DNA of 52,500 bases from Lachnospiraceae bacterium (GCA_017455525.1 JAFTAP010000025.1:1-52500), one strand, 5' to 3'; shown: positions 42,644 to 52,342, counted from the first letter of the stretch. A program made the numbers and translations. Notes: a model not told the origin generated them from the sequence alone.

Positions 42644-45215
42644 AAACGTAAAATTCCATATATGGGGCGGGGAGGTTTTTATTACCGAAAGCTCCCATAA
42701 AGCCTACCGTGTGCTGAAGGGGAGCATACTGGTATACCTCATGCCTTTTTCAGACGGGAAACCGGGGCGGAGGCTCTTCCTGAAGGAAGTTTCCGAGGGA
42801 GACATGGCACCGGGTCTCGCCGTTGATTCAAAGACGGATGGTACCTGGCGGTTTGGTTTTGTGGCGCTTGATGAGGCCGACTTCGATGAGGTAGATTACG
42901 AGGCGACGGACGAATCCTCTCTGGATGATTTAAGACTTTCATTCGCAGGCGCGGCGGGGCTTTCATTATCAAGTTCTGCGGAGCTTGAAGAGGCTCTCAT
43001 AGAGCTGTACAACATGCACTCGGTAATAGAAGAGGGTCATATCTATAATATCCGGCAGGATGCGGAGTCCACCAGGGAGCGCTCCCTGAAAATGATAAGG
43101 GATGTCTTTGAAAAAAAGGGCATGCATAATGAAGTAACGGAGGCGCCGACGGGACTGGAGCTCTATGACTGCGCCGCCATCCTTTGCGCAAGGGAGGGCA
43201 TACATATTGCGCCGATTGAAAAAATCCGGCAGAGCATGGGCAGGCGATTTACGATAAATGACATCGCCAGGATATCGCACTTCATGATCAGGCAGATCAA
43301 CCTTGAGGAGGATTGGTACAGGAAGGATCAGGGGGCGTTTATCGCAGTCAGGGATGAGGACGGTCATCCCTATGCCATACTCCCGTCAGGGATCGGGAGG
43401 TACCGGGCATATGATGCAAAAAGCGCCGGGTTTATCAGGGTAGACGAGGACTTTGCGGAAGGTCTCAGCCCCGATGCGATGATGTTTTACAGACCCTTCC
43501 CTGAGGAGAAGATAACCCTGTCAAAGCTCATAGCCTTTGGTTTTAAGAAAGTATATCGCCCGGACATCGTGAGGATAGTGCTGCTTGCGGTGATCGGTAT
43601 CCTGACGGGACTGCTTATTCCTTTCTTTAACTCGCTGGTATACGACAGGTTCATACCCATGGGAAATGATAACGGGCTTGTGCAGCTGGGAGCGGTTATT
43701 CTTGCGTGTGCTTTGGGCAATGTTTCATTCACTGTCGTCAAGAACCTTTCGACCATGAGGGCGATGGACTCGATGAAGTACGCAGTCCAGAGCGCGACGA
43801 TGGACAGGCTCTTCAATCTTCCCGAAAGCTTCTTCAGGGAATACGATGCCGCCGACCTGGGGCTTAGGACGATGAACATATCCCAGATGTACGAGGTGTT
43901 TTCAAAAAATGCTGTGAACAGCGTGCTAACGGCATTTTTTTCATTATTATATATTTTCAGGATGTACGGGTACTCAAAGATACTCACAGGTCGGGCGATC
44001 ATAATGCTCGCAGTATCGATGATCTTTGTGATCTGTCTGGGGCAGAGGCAGATAAAGCTCGAAAGGAAAAAGCTCTTGACCGACAATGCCGCAAATGCCA
44101 GCATGTACCAGTTCATAAACGGGATTGAAAAGCTTCGCATGAGTGCATCGGAGGAGAGGGCGTTGATACGATATCTGACGGATTATACCGAATCAAGAAA
44201 GATAAACATACGCAAGGAACGTATGACGGTTACGGTAACTACCTTCGTGGGAGCGGCGCAGATCATCTTTTCGATCGTGTTTTATTACCTTATGATACGA
44301 AAGGGAATGGGACTTAGTATCGGAAGCTTCGTGGGCTTCACCACGGCATTTGGTTCACTGTCCGGAGCAATGTTTGAGCTATCGCAGAGCTTCCTTGCGG
44401 TAAATCAGGCATGGCCCATGTACGAGATGGCCCGTCCTGTGCTTGAGGCATTGCCTGAGAGCACGGATGAGGCAATGATACCGGGCGAGCTGACGGGCGA
44501 CATAGAGATAGACAACGTGACCTTTTCCTATGACCCGTCAGGCGAGCCTGTATTAAGCGACATCAACCTGCACTTCTCCCCGGGGGAGTATGTGGGCATA
44601 GTTGGTGCCTCGGGATGCGGAAAATCAACCCTCTTAAAGCTTTTGATGGGCTTTGAAAGGCCGCAGATTGGAAAGATATATTACGACAGACAGGACATAG
44701 ACGAGCTCGACAAGAGGGAGCTTAGAAAAAGGTTCGGCGTGGTGCTGCAAAACGGCGGACTTATAGGCGGAACCATATATGAGAACATAACGATCACCGC
44801 CCCGAACTGCAGCAAGGAGCGGGTGGAAGAGGTCGTGCGTGAGGTGGGGCTTGCAGACGACATAGCGGCAATGCCCATGGGGCTTTATACTCACATAAGT
44901 GAGGGAATAAGCACCATCTCCGGCGGTCAGGCGCAGAGGATACTAATAGCACGTGCGATAGCCGGAAAGCCAAGGATAATATTTTTTGACGAGGCGACGA
45001 GCGCCCTTGACAATACAACGCAGACGAAGGTCATGGAAACACTTTCAAGCCTTGAAGCCACAAAGATCGTGATAGCCCACAGGCTTTCCACCATAGCAGG
45101 CTGCGACAGGATCATAGTGATGGATAAGGGACGGGTGATAGAGGAAGGAAATTACGACGAGCTTATGGAGAAGCACGGCAGATTCTATGAGCTTGCATTG
45201 AGGCAGATGACGTAG
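42627..45215 (+). CDS. Second ABC exporter protein of the NHLM system
   Basis: An 862-residue protein overlapping the peptidase-ABC gene by 17 nt. The N-terminal 290 residues (WGGEVFITESSHKAYRVLKGSILVYL and onward) form a cyclic-nucleotide-binding-like domain typical of the second NHLM ABC protein, without a peptidase. Six TM helices lie at about 310-580. The nucleotide-binding domain has GASGCGKSTL, ISGGQAQRIL, IIFFDEATSALD and AHRLS. It probably forms the heterodimeric exporter with the previous protein. Confidence 0.92.
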   Translation: MKTGNENVKFHIWGGEVFITESSHKAYRVLKGSILVYLMPFSDGKPGRRLFLKEVSEGDMAPGLAVDSKTDGTWRFGFVALDEADFDEVDYEATDESSLDDLRLSFAGAAGLSLSSSAELEEALIELYNMHSVIEEGHIYNIRQDAESTRERSLKMIRDVFEKKGMHNEVTEAPTGLELYDCAAILCAREGIHIAPIEKIRQSMGRRFTINDIARISHFMIRQINLEEDWYRKDQGAFIAVRDEDGHPYAILPSGIGRYRAYDAKSAGFIRVDEDFAEGLSPDAMMFYRPFPEEKITLSKLIAFGFKKVYRPDIVRIVLLAVIGILTGLLIPFFNSLVYDRFIPMGNDNGLVQLGAVILACALGNVSFTVVKNLSTMRAMDSMKYAVQSATMDRLFNLPESFFREYDAADLGLRTMNISQMYEVFSKNAVNSVLTAFFSLLYIFRMYGYSKILTGRAIIMLAVSMIFVICLGQRQIKLERKKLLTDNAANASMYQFINGIEKLRMSASEERALIRYLTDYTESRKINIRKERMTVTVTTFVGAAQIIFSIVFYYLMIRKGMGLSIGSFVGFTTAFGSLSGAMFELSQSFLAVNQAWPMYEMARPVLEALPESTDEAMIPGELTGDIEIDNVTFSYDPSGEPVLSDINLHFSPGEYVGIVGASGCGKSTLLKLLMGFERPQIGKIYYDRQDIDELDKRELRKRFGVVLQNGGLIGGTIYENITITAPNCSKERVEEVVREVGLADDIAAMPMGLYTHISEGISTISGGQAQRILIARAIAGKPRIIFFDEATSALDNTTQTKVMETLSSLEATKIVIAHRLSTIAGCDRIIVMDKGRVIEEGNYDELMEKHGRFYELALRQMT

Positions 45216-45329
45216 GGGGCCTGTCAGATTAGGGACGAATGGAATAAAGACAACATCCGCGAAGCCACGTCCCGCATCCCTTTGAAGAAGAGACTCGAAA
45301 GCCTTAGGAAACATATGCTAACGATAAAT
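45216..45329 (+). other. In-frame extension after the exporter stop codon
   Basis: After the TAG at 45213, the same frame stays open for 38 codons to TAA at 45327-45329, reading REATSRIPLKKRLESLRKHM near the end. It looks like a helical protein tail and could be a relic of a lost downstream gene. No start or ribosome site supports separate expression. Confidence 0.25.
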
Positions 45330-47201
45330 TTATAATTGCACGGCTCCTGAGTCCTGCTTTTCTTTGAAATAGCTGCTCACTGCCACCGCTGCCTTAGTAT
45401 TCATTCCCTCCACTGCGCATAGCTCGTCTATACTTGCGGTCTTTATCTTCCCTATATCCCCGAAATGCCGCATCAGCGCCTTACGCCTTGCCGGTCCTAT
45501 GCCCGGTATCTCGTCAAGGACAGAATGTACCTGACTCACGGAACGGAGCGACCTATGATACTCTATCGCAAACCTGTGTACCTCGTCCTGTATACGGGTT
45601 GCCAGCTTAAATCCCTCCGAACGAGTGTCTATCGGGATTTCCTTATCCTCAAAATAAATGCCTCTCGTGCGGTGCTTGTCGTCCTTAACCATGCCCGCCA
45701 CAGGGATATTTATGCCAAGCTTATGCAGCACCTCAAGACAGATATGCACCTGCCCCTTTCCTCCGTCCATAAGGATAAGGTCGGGATATCTGCTGAAGCT
45801 GTCATACTCTGATTTCGCTTCGTGCGTGAACCTCCTCGTCAACACTTCTTTCATAGATTCATAGTCGTTATTCCCTATGCCTGCGGAAAGGCGGAACTTG
45901 CGGTAATCGGATTTCTTCGCCTTGCCTTTCTCGAAGACGACCATACTTCCAACGGAATCAAAGCCTGAGATATGTGAGATATCGTAGGATTCCATACGGT
46001 TCACATCGGTAAGACCTAGCCACCCTGCTATTTCCTTCGCGGCCCCTATCGTGCGTCCCTCTTCACGCTTGATACGCTCCTTGGAGTTTTCCATTATGAT
46101 GCCCGCATTGCGGTGAGCAAGCTCCACGAGCCTCTCCTTCTGTCCGATCTTCGGAATAAGAATTGATACCTTACTGCCCCGTTTATCGGACAGGAAATTC
46201 TCTATCACTTCCTTGTCGGGCACATCCATCTCAAGCATTATCTCTCTGGGAACGAATGGCGTTCCCGTATAGAACTGCCCTAAAAAGTCATTAAGCACCT
46301 CCGCATCCTCCGAATCTTCCGACACATGGCTTAAGACATAGTGATCCCTGCCGATAAGCCGTCCTTCTCTAACAAAGAAGATGACGACCACGGCGTCTTC
46401 TCTGTCGCGGTTCAGTGCGATCACGTCCCTGTCCTCGCCGTCATGCGCCGTGATCTTCTGCTTCTCCGAGACGGAACGGACTGCCTCTATCAAGTCCCTG
46501 TACGCCGCCGCATTCTCGAAATCAAGCCTCTCCGATGCGGCCTCCATACGATCATTAAGCGACTTCAGCACCGGCTCATACTGTCCGTTCAAAAAATCCA
46601 AAGCTCCCTTGACATTCTCCGCATATTCAGCCTCATCCGCTTCCGTGAAGTCACTGCGGCAGGGCGCGGAGCACTGCTTCATGTGATAATTTAAGCACGG
46701 TCTGTCCTTGCCTCTGTCTCTCGGCAGGACCCTGTTACAGGTACGGAGCTTATATATCTTATTTATAAGTTCGATAGTCTCCCTCACGCCGTAGCTTGAA
46801 GTATATGGTCCGAAGTATTTCGCCTTATCCTTCTTCATAGTGCGTGAGAACATGATGCGAGGATACTGCTCGCTCACCGTCACCTTTATATAAGGATAGG
46901 TCTTATCGTCCTTAAGCATCGTATTGTACTTCGGACGGTGCTCCTTTATCAGATTGTTTTCAAGAACTAAGGCTTCCAGCTCAGAGTCCGTTAAGATGTA
47001 CTCAAACCATACGATCTGCGACACCATTCTCTTTATCTTCTCTGATTTCGCGGTCTTGCGGAAATAAGAATGGACACGGTTAAAAAGATTCACCGCTTTC
47101 CCGATGTATATAATAACATCGTCCGCATCGTGCATCAGATACACCCCCGGTGACTTCGGGAGCTTTTTTAATTCTGTTTCAATATCGAAATCTTTAGCCA
47201 T
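45330..47201 (-). CDS. uvrC: Excinuclease ABC subunit C
   Basis: A 623-residue nucleotide-excision-repair endonuclease making the 3' and 5' cuts around a UvrB-marked lesion. The GIY-YIG domain (GVYLMHDADDVIIYIGKA, residues 19-36), a Cys cluster (CNRVLPRDRGKDRPCLNYHMKQCSAPC written in parts: CNRVLP, RPCLNYHMKQC, APC), the UVR helix pair (about 205-235) and the RNase H-like nuclease (SYDISHISG, ILMDGGKGQ) are present. The C-terminal HhH is IPGIGPARRKALMRHFG. The ATG at 47201 lies 6 nt after an extended -10 box with no Shine-Dalgarno. Confidence 0.96.
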   Translation of the reverse strand: MAKDFDIETELKKLPKSPGVYLMHDADDVIIYIGKAVNLFNRVHSYFRKTAKSEKIKRMVSQIVWFEYILTDSELEALVLENNLIKEHRPKYNTMLKDDKTYPYIKVTVSEQYPRIMFSRTMKKDKAKYFGPYTSSYGVRETIELINKIYKLRTCNRVLPRDRGKDRPCLNYHMKQCSAPCRSDFTEADEAEYAENVKGALDFLNGQYEPVLKSLNDRMEAASERLDFENAAAYRDLIEAVRSVSEKQKITAHDGEDRDVIALNRDREDAVVVIFFVREGRLIGRDHYVLSHVSEDSEDAEVLNDFLGQFYTGTPFVPREIMLEMDVPDKEVIENFLSDKRGSKVSILIPKIGQKERLVELAHRNAGIIMENSKERIKREEGRTIGAAKEIAGWLGLTDVNRMESYDISHISGFDSVGSMVVFEKGKAKKSDYRKFRLSAGIGNNDYESMKEVLTRRFTHEAKSEYDSFSRYPDLILMDGGKGQVHICLEVLHKLGINIPVAGMVKDDKHRTRGIYFEDKEIPIDTRSEGFKLATRIQDEVHRFAIEYHRSLRSVSQVHSVLDEIPGIGPARRKALMRHFGDIGKIKTASIDELCAVEGMNTKAAVAVSSYFKEKQDSGAVQL

Positions 47202-47207
47202 AAAAGA

Positions 47208-47235
47208 ATTTTACCATAAAAAACGGAGCTGTGTA
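47208..47235 (-). promoter_or_regulatory. uvrC promoter, predicted leaderless
   Basis: On the minus strand TACACA (47230-47235), 16 nt, then TG-G-TAAAAT (47208-47215). The -10 ends 6 nt before the ATG. It overlaps the terminator of the upstream isomerase gene. Confidence 0.55.
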
Positions 47236-47252
47236 CTTATTACATACACAGC
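47217..47252 (-). terminator. Terminator of the sugar isomerase gene
   Basis: GCTGTGTA (47228-47235) pairs with TACACAGC (47245-47252), with further C/G pairs outside, and TTTTTT follows on the minus strand. Confidence 0.8.
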
Positions 47253-47284
47253 CCCGATCTTAAGCCCTTATTTTATCAAACTCC

Positions 47285-48772
47285 TTACTTGTAAGGGTTC
47301 TCCGAAGGATAAGAAAGTGATGCGGGCTGATTGTAGCCTATCTCTGAAAGATCCACTCCGATATACTTATAAACCTCGAAGAGTGCCTTGCCGAAGTGTC
47401 CGAACATGACGGCTCCGTGATGAGGATAGTTCTTCTCTATGAGAATGTGGCGATAGAAGCGCCCCATCTCCTTGATTGCGAATACGCCGATAGAGCCGAA
47501 GGACTTCGTAGCAACAGGAAGCACCTCGCCCTCTGCAAGATAAGCCCTGAGCTTGCCGTCAGCAGTGGACTGCAGCCTGTAGAATGTGATATCGCCGGGC
47601 TGGATGTCACCCTCCATAGTTCCTTCGCACCAATCCTGCGGGTGAGTACGAGCCATGATCCTCTGATATGAAAGATGAGGATTGCAAAGCTTCGTAGAAC
47701 AGGTATTTCCACAGTGGAAGCCCATAAATGTGTCGGTATGCACATAAGGGAACTTGCCCTCGATGGACTCCTTATACATATCCTTGGGTACGGAGTTATT
47801 GATATCAAGCAGCGTCACGGCGTCGCCTGATATACAGGTGCCGATGTACTCTGAAAGCACGCCGTAGATATCAACCTCGCAGGAAACAGGTATGCCTTCC
47901 TTTGCAAGCCTTGAATTGACATAGCAGGGATTGAAGCGGAACATATCCTGGAAAGCAGGCCAGCACTTTGTTGTAAGCGCAACATACTTCCTGTAGCCCA
48001 TGTGCTCCTTCACCCAGTCCTTAAGCGTAAGCTCATACTGCGCAAGCTTCCTCAGGGTATCATTGACATCAGACTGTCCGAGCTCCTTCGCCATATCCTT
48101 AGCTATAGCCTCGATGCCGTCCTTGTCATCAGCATGCTTCTGATATGACTCGAAAAGGTCAAGCTCTGATTCCTCCTCGATCTCAACGTCAAGATTGTAA
48201 AGCTGCTTGATAGGAGCGTTGCAGGCAAGGAAATTCTGAGGTCTGGGCCCGAAGGATATGATCTTTAAGTTCTTAAGACCGACTACCGCCCTTACTATAG
48301 GAAGAAAATCATGTATCATATCTGCACAGTCATCAGCATCGCCTACAGGATACTCCGGGATATAAGCCTTCGTATTCCTAAGAGCAAGGTTGTAGCTTGC
48401 ATTCAGCATACCGCAGTATGCATCGCCTCTGCCGTCAAAGAGGTCATCCTGACTCTCCTCTGCTGCTGCAATGAACATTGAAGGACCGTCGAAATGCTTT
48501 GCAAGAAGCGTCTCAGATATCTCCGGTCCGAAGTTTCCAAGATATACGACTATAGCGTTGCACTCGTTCTTCTTTACGTCCTCAAGCGCCGCTACCATGT
48601 CGGTCTCACTCTCGATGATACAGACAGGACACTCATAGATGTCGTCCTTGTCGTACTTCTTCGTGTAAGCCTCTACGAGAGCCTTCCTCCTGTTCGTCGC
48701 AAGCTCTGCAGGGAAGCAGTCTCTTGAGACAGCCACGATACCGACTTTTGCCTTTGGGATGTTACTTACCAT
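47285..48772 (-). CDS. L-fucose/L-arabinose isomerase family protein
   Basis: A 495-residue cytosolic protein of the fucose/arabinose isomerase fold: N-terminal alpha/beta part (AKVGIVAVSRDCFPAELA, CNAIVVYLGNFGPE), central KIISFGPRPQNFLACNAP, and C-terminal metal and substrate region (ALTTKCWPAFQ, CEVDIYGVLSEYIG, HCGNTCSTKLCNP). The exact aldose-ketose pair cannot be fixed from sequence. Homologues in Lachnospiraceae lie in fucose, arabinose or other plant-sugar contexts. GGAGGAAAGAAGT precedes the ATG, and it has its own terminator. Confidence 0.85.
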   Translation of the reverse strand: MVSNIPKAKVGIVAVSRDCFPAELATNRRKALVEAYTKKYDKDDIYECPVCIIESETDMVAALEDVKKNECNAIVVYLGNFGPEISETLLAKHFDGPSMFIAAAEESQDDLFDGRGDAYCGMLNASYNLALRNTKAYIPEYPVGDADDCADMIHDFLPIVRAVVGLKNLKIISFGPRPQNFLACNAPIKQLYNLDVEIEEESELDLFESYQKHADDKDGIEAIAKDMAKELGQSDVNDTLRKLAQYELTLKDWVKEHMGYRKYVALTTKCWPAFQDMFRFNPCYVNSRLAKEGIPVSCEVDIYGVLSEYIGTCISGDAVTLLDINNSVPKDMYKESIEGKFPYVHTDTFMGFHCGNTCSTKLCNPHLSYQRIMARTHPQDWCEGTMEGDIQPGDITFYRLQSTADGKLRAYLAEGEVLPVATKSFGSIGVFAIKEMGRFYRHILIEKNYPHHGAVMFGHFGKALFEVYKYIGVDLSEIGYNQPASLSYPSENPYK

Positions 48773-49188
48773 ACTTCTTTCCTCCTAAATAATTTATTAT
48801 AGATATAAAAATATGTTCTCTCCGATCCATGAAGCCTGCTGTCAATAATCCGTAAAACCAGGCAGATCAGCCGGCAGTCCTCAAGAGAACTGATGCACTA
48901 TAATAAATCCGTATCCGGCGGTCATGTCTTCTGTGGGATTCTTCTATTATATGATTGCTCCAGAAACTGACCCGACGATAGACCGTGCGCTAACCCGATT
49001 GCAAACCAGCCCTATCGCACCATAACTATTTATCAAGTGCGTATCTTATCGGTTTATACAAATCTGATCTGTTATCATAGATTCCCAACCGGATCACCGC
49101 ACTGTCGATCGCCGTCCTCCCGGAACCGGATACGAATATTATTATAAGACTTTTAGGAAAGGCAGGCAATAAGATTTATGTGTCAATC
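48773..49188. other. Intergenic region without a recognised gene
   Basis: About 415 bp between the isomerase gene and the end of the kinase gene. I find no open frame with a ribosome site, no clear tRNA or riboswitch, and no copy of the hairpin modules. A TTGACA and an AT-rich stretch with CTATAATAA lie on the minus strand near 48793-48850 but are not correctly spaced. The isomerase promoter must be here. Confidence 0.5.
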
Positions 49189-50133
49189 CTATGCATACCT
49201 GTCGATTATCCGCTGCACGGAATACAGATAGCCTCCGCCGAATAAGTTCAGATGGTTAAGCAGATGGTAGAGATTATATAGCTCTTTCCTGTCCTCATAA
49301 TCCGGCTGCATGGGCTTCGCTTCATTATATGCTATATAGAAGTCCTTATGAAATCCCCCGAAAAGCTCCGTCATCGCTATGTCTGCCTCTGCATGTCCTA
49401 CATAAGCCGCAGGATCTATAAGCCATGCCTCACCGTCATCTCCTGTCATATAATTTCCAGACCATAGGTCGCCATGTAGTAAAGACGGCATTTCGGGCTC
49501 TATAAGATAGTTATCGAGCTTTTCCATCAGCCTGTTTATCTTCTTCACAGCCGTACCGTCAAAGTATCTTTCAGCCCTCTCAATCTGCGGTTTTAACCGG
49601 CATTCTCTGAAAAATACAATCCACATCTCCCTTGGCTCGTTCACCTGATAGCCCGCGCCTATATAGTTGTCGTGAATAAACCCGAACCGACCGCTGCCAT
49701 TATTAGCATCTTTATTCAATCCTCTTTTCTGCGTTGCTTCTTCTCCCGCATATTTAACATACTTATCTGCCGGAGCAGAGTGAAGCTCTGCCATTTTTCT
49801 GCCAAAATTCCCCCAAAAATCTGCTGTTTTTCCTTTGGACTTAATAAAACTTAAAAGCAGGTAAGAACGGTTTCCATCTGTTCCAATCCCCAACACGTCA
49901 GGGGTTTTTATCGTGCTTGTATCCTTGATTGCAGATAACCCCTCTGCTTCCTTACGGAAGAAATCTATATTTTCCCTGCGGTTTGATTTCATGAAGATTT
50001 TCGAGCCGTCAGACAGTATGCATGCGTATGCGTCATTGATATCACCGCCCGATACCGAAAGCGTCTTTTCTATAGACACTTCTTCCCCACATATATCATG
50101 TATGGCTTCATTTACTGATGTATATTCTTTCAT
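49189..50133 (-). CDS. Fructosamine/ketosamine-3-kinase-like protein
   Basis: A 314-residue protein of the aminoglycoside-phosphotransferase-like fold. The ATP lysine is in KIFMKSN (about 49), the FGRKMAELHS helix is present, FGFIHDNYIG is the ketosamine-kinase substrate block, HGDLWSGN (about 218) is the catalytic loop with Asp, and LIDPAAYVGHAEADIAM is the metal-binding segment. The family phosphorylates protein-bound or free ketosamines so that they decompose (deglycation). It is 35 bp downstream of the GH9 gene and probably in one unit with it. Confidence 0.9.
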   Translation of the reverse strand: MKEYTSVNEAIHDICGEEVSIEKTLSVSGGDINDAYACILSDGSKIFMKSNRRENIDFFRKEAEGLSAIKDTSTIKTPDVLGIGTDGNRSYLLLSFIKSKGKTADFWGNFGRKMAELHSAPADKYVKYAGEEATQKRGLNKDANNGSGRFGFIHDNYIGAGYQVNEPREMWIVFFRECRLKPQIERAERYFDGTAVKKINRLMEKLDNYLIEPEMPSLLHGDLWSGNYMTGDDGEAWLIDPAAYVGHAEADIAMTELFGGFHKDFYIAYNEAKPMQPDYEDRKELYNLYHLLNHLNLFGGGYLYSVQRIIDRYA

Positions 50134-50168
50134 ATTTATATGTCCCGTCTTTCCGAATGTCGCTCCGC

Positions 50169-52073
50169 CTATCGGTCGAAGTACGCCGTCGCAAAAAGCA
50201 TTGATGAGTTCCAGTATATCGTTACCTCATTAGTGCTATAGCTCATATAGTGATCGACATAGCACTTCTGAGCGGGAGTATTTTCATTTGCCGTTTTCTT
50301 TATTTCATCATCAGCAAGCAGGGTACAGGGACCTCCGGACACCTCGCCGGGAACAGGCCTTGTTACATTATCCGCAAAGGTGACTCTGTTATGCGGGTTC
50401 TTAAATGCACGCTCCCCGAAGCCCGTGACATATGAAGTATCCATAGCGTTCATCCCAAGTATATAGTGTATCTGATTTAATGCCGCCTCCTCATACACTT
50501 CTATGTCAAGCTCCATAGCGCTGATCTCATCCTCGGTAAGCCCGATATCTTCCTCTGATTTATCATGATACGAAAGCTCTATGACCTTGATATTTAGCGT
50601 ATCGGATGCTTCTATGCCCTTATTCGCAAGCTCTATCCTGTGCCTTAGCGCAAGGCTCGTTAGAATAAGTACGTCCGCACGGTTTGATACGACCATATTG
50701 CTCCCCCAGACAAAGTCCTGCTTCTCCATCGCAAGCGGACAGCCCTCCTCCTGCATGGCAACAAAAGCGTCTGCCCTGTCTTTCAGCATATCCGTCATCC
50801 TGTCCCGAAGCTCTGTCCCTGCCCGGTTCATAGGATCGAAAGTAACCGCCAATGCAGCCAGGCTTGACACATCCTGCCAGCCGAAGCCATCATCTGCGCT
50901 CCTTCCGTCGGAGTGCGGATGTTCCTTCTCATATAAATCAAACGCCAGATACAGCTGTGCCAGATACCTGTCCTGCCGTGTCTCTCTCTGAGAAGCCGCT
51001 GCCATCATGGAGCGGTCGCCTTCATTCTTTGCTTCGTAATCCGTCCTCAGAAGCTCCGCGAAAGCCCACATTCTCTCATCAAGGTCACAAGTGTCGGTGT
51101 ATTCTCCCGTATTGCAGCCTGCGGGATTATGGAAGTCAGTATTCTCCGGATGCCCGATAAGCCATTTTCCCGCAAGATAAGCCTGATGCATGCAATCCCT
51201 CGCAAATGCCGGATCATATTCCTCGTAAACCCTTGATGCTACGCACATGACTGCTGCAAAGTCCGCTGTCGCCATAGAAGTCACGGGGAATAATATCTGC
51301 TCGCTCTTATCGTCCTCCGGCATGATGAAATCACAAAAGACCTCGCTCGTCACCTTATGATGCACTCCGCCGTCCTCATCCTGCATCTCGCTTAGAAATT
51401 CAAGCTCATAGCGGCATTCATTCAAGATGTCCGGGATGCCGTTGCCTGATTCGGGTATATTCACAAGCTCCTTAAACGCCTCGGGGAATAGCTCATAAGC
51501 ATAGAGCATATGGGCAACCGCAACTGCCCCTGCGCTTGAATATCTGCCAAAGTCTCCGGCATCATGCCAGCCTTTTTTTATAAATACTCTGCTGTCATCT
51601 GCCTTATCCTGTTCGCCCTCTGCGTATTGGTCCTTATTTTCTTCATTATTCGATCTATCTTCCGGTTTGTGACATGGCTCTTCAAGCATACGCACCGCCT
51701 CAAGATGGCACGCCCCCCGCTCAAAGGGACCTGCATATTTCCTTGGCAGCTCACAGCCGCATCTCTGGAAATAAAAGAATTTCAGCAGTGAATTTTTAAG
51801 CGTTTTATAAACATGAGGCTCCACCTTGAATACAGCGGATTTCTCGCCGTCCTCGGATTCTATATGGTATATCCCCGGCTCGCTCACGCCTGAAAAGTCA
51901 AGCTTGTATATATCGCTCCCCGCTGTCTCATCAAATCCTGACTCTATTACGGCGACACCGATATCAAGCCTCTTTCTTTCATTGTCGTCTATGATATAGA
52001 AGCTTCCATCCTTATCGCTTATAGCGAGCTTCACCGCATTAGGCAAAAAACCTGTCTCGTTTACTGCTATCAT
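50169..52073 (-). CDS. Cytosolic glycoside hydrolase family 9 (cellodextrinase type)
   Basis: A 634-residue protein. Residues 1-85 are the immunoglobulin-like CelD N-terminal domain (VNETGFLPNAVKLA, GIYHIE). The catalytic (alpha/alpha)6 domain carries the two Asp in KKGWHDAGDFGRYSS (Asp171, Asp174) and the C-terminal acid in STNEVTIYWNSS. There is no signal peptide, so it should act on cellodextrins or cellobiose-like sugars already taken up, as described for a Butyrivibrio cellodextrinase. An unusual acidic insert (about 136-160, rich in Glu/Asp/Asn) lies just before the Asp motif. GGAG stands 9 nt before the ATG. Confidence 0.9.
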   Translation of the reverse strand: MIAVNETGFLPNAVKLAISDKDGSFYIIDDNERKRLDIGVAVIESGFDETAGSDIYKLDFSGVSEPGIYHIESEDGEKSAVFKVEPHVYKTLKNSLLKFFYFQRCGCELPRKYAGPFERGACHLEAVRMLEEPCHKPEDRSNNEENKDQYAEGEQDKADDSRVFIKKGWHDAGDFGRYSSAGAVAVAHMLYAYELFPEAFKELVNIPESGNGIPDILNECRYELEFLSEMQDEDGGVHHKVTSEVFCDFIMPEDDKSEQILFPVTSMATADFAAVMCVASRVYEEYDPAFARDCMHQAYLAGKWLIGHPENTDFHNPAGCNTGEYTDTCDLDERMWAFAELLRTDYEAKNEGDRSMMAAASQRETRQDRYLAQLYLAFDLYEKEHPHSDGRSADDGFGWQDVSSLAALAVTFDPMNRAGTELRDRMTDMLKDRADAFVAMQEEGCPLAMEKQDFVWGSNMVVSNRADVLILTSLALRHRIELANKGIEASDTLNIKVIELSYHDKSEEDIGLTEDEISAMELDIEVYEEAALNQIHYILGMNAMDTSYVTGFGERAFKNPHNRVTFADNVTRPVPGEVSGGPCTLLADDEIKKTANENTPAQKCYVDHYMSYSTNEVTIYWNSSMLFATAYFDR

Positions 52074-52290
52074 TTATTAGACTCCAATCCATTTTCAATT
52101 ATTGACCAGATAATTCTCTCATTCATTTTTTATAGTTCTCACGCTGACTTTAATTTAGGTATTATAAATTATTGTCTTTCATATAGAACTTTATTGCAAC
52201 ATATTTTTGCCCGTTTTTTCGGACTTTGAATATTTTTTTAGTTAACAAGCCAAAATTATCTGTGCATAGCACTCTTGTTGGGAATATATA

Positions 52291-52325
52291 TGAATGCAAT
52301 TCCGATTTAGCATTCAGAAAGTCAT
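52291..52325. repeat. Hairpin repeat module F
   Basis: This 35-nt segment matches 3945-3979 at 34 of 35 positions, in the same orientation, and contains TGAATGC/GCATTCA. It lies in the 339-bp AT-rich gap before the surface-protein gene end. Apart from this module and the next terminator I see nothing else in that gap except the presumed GH9 promoter. Confidence 0.85.
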
Positions 52326-52342
52326 TTCCCGGCAATGAAAGA

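Noticed and set aside
43487-44140. 217-codon minus-strand frame opposite the second ABC exporter
   Set aside because: Antisense shadow; the plus-strand ABC protein is intact and has continuous family motifs.
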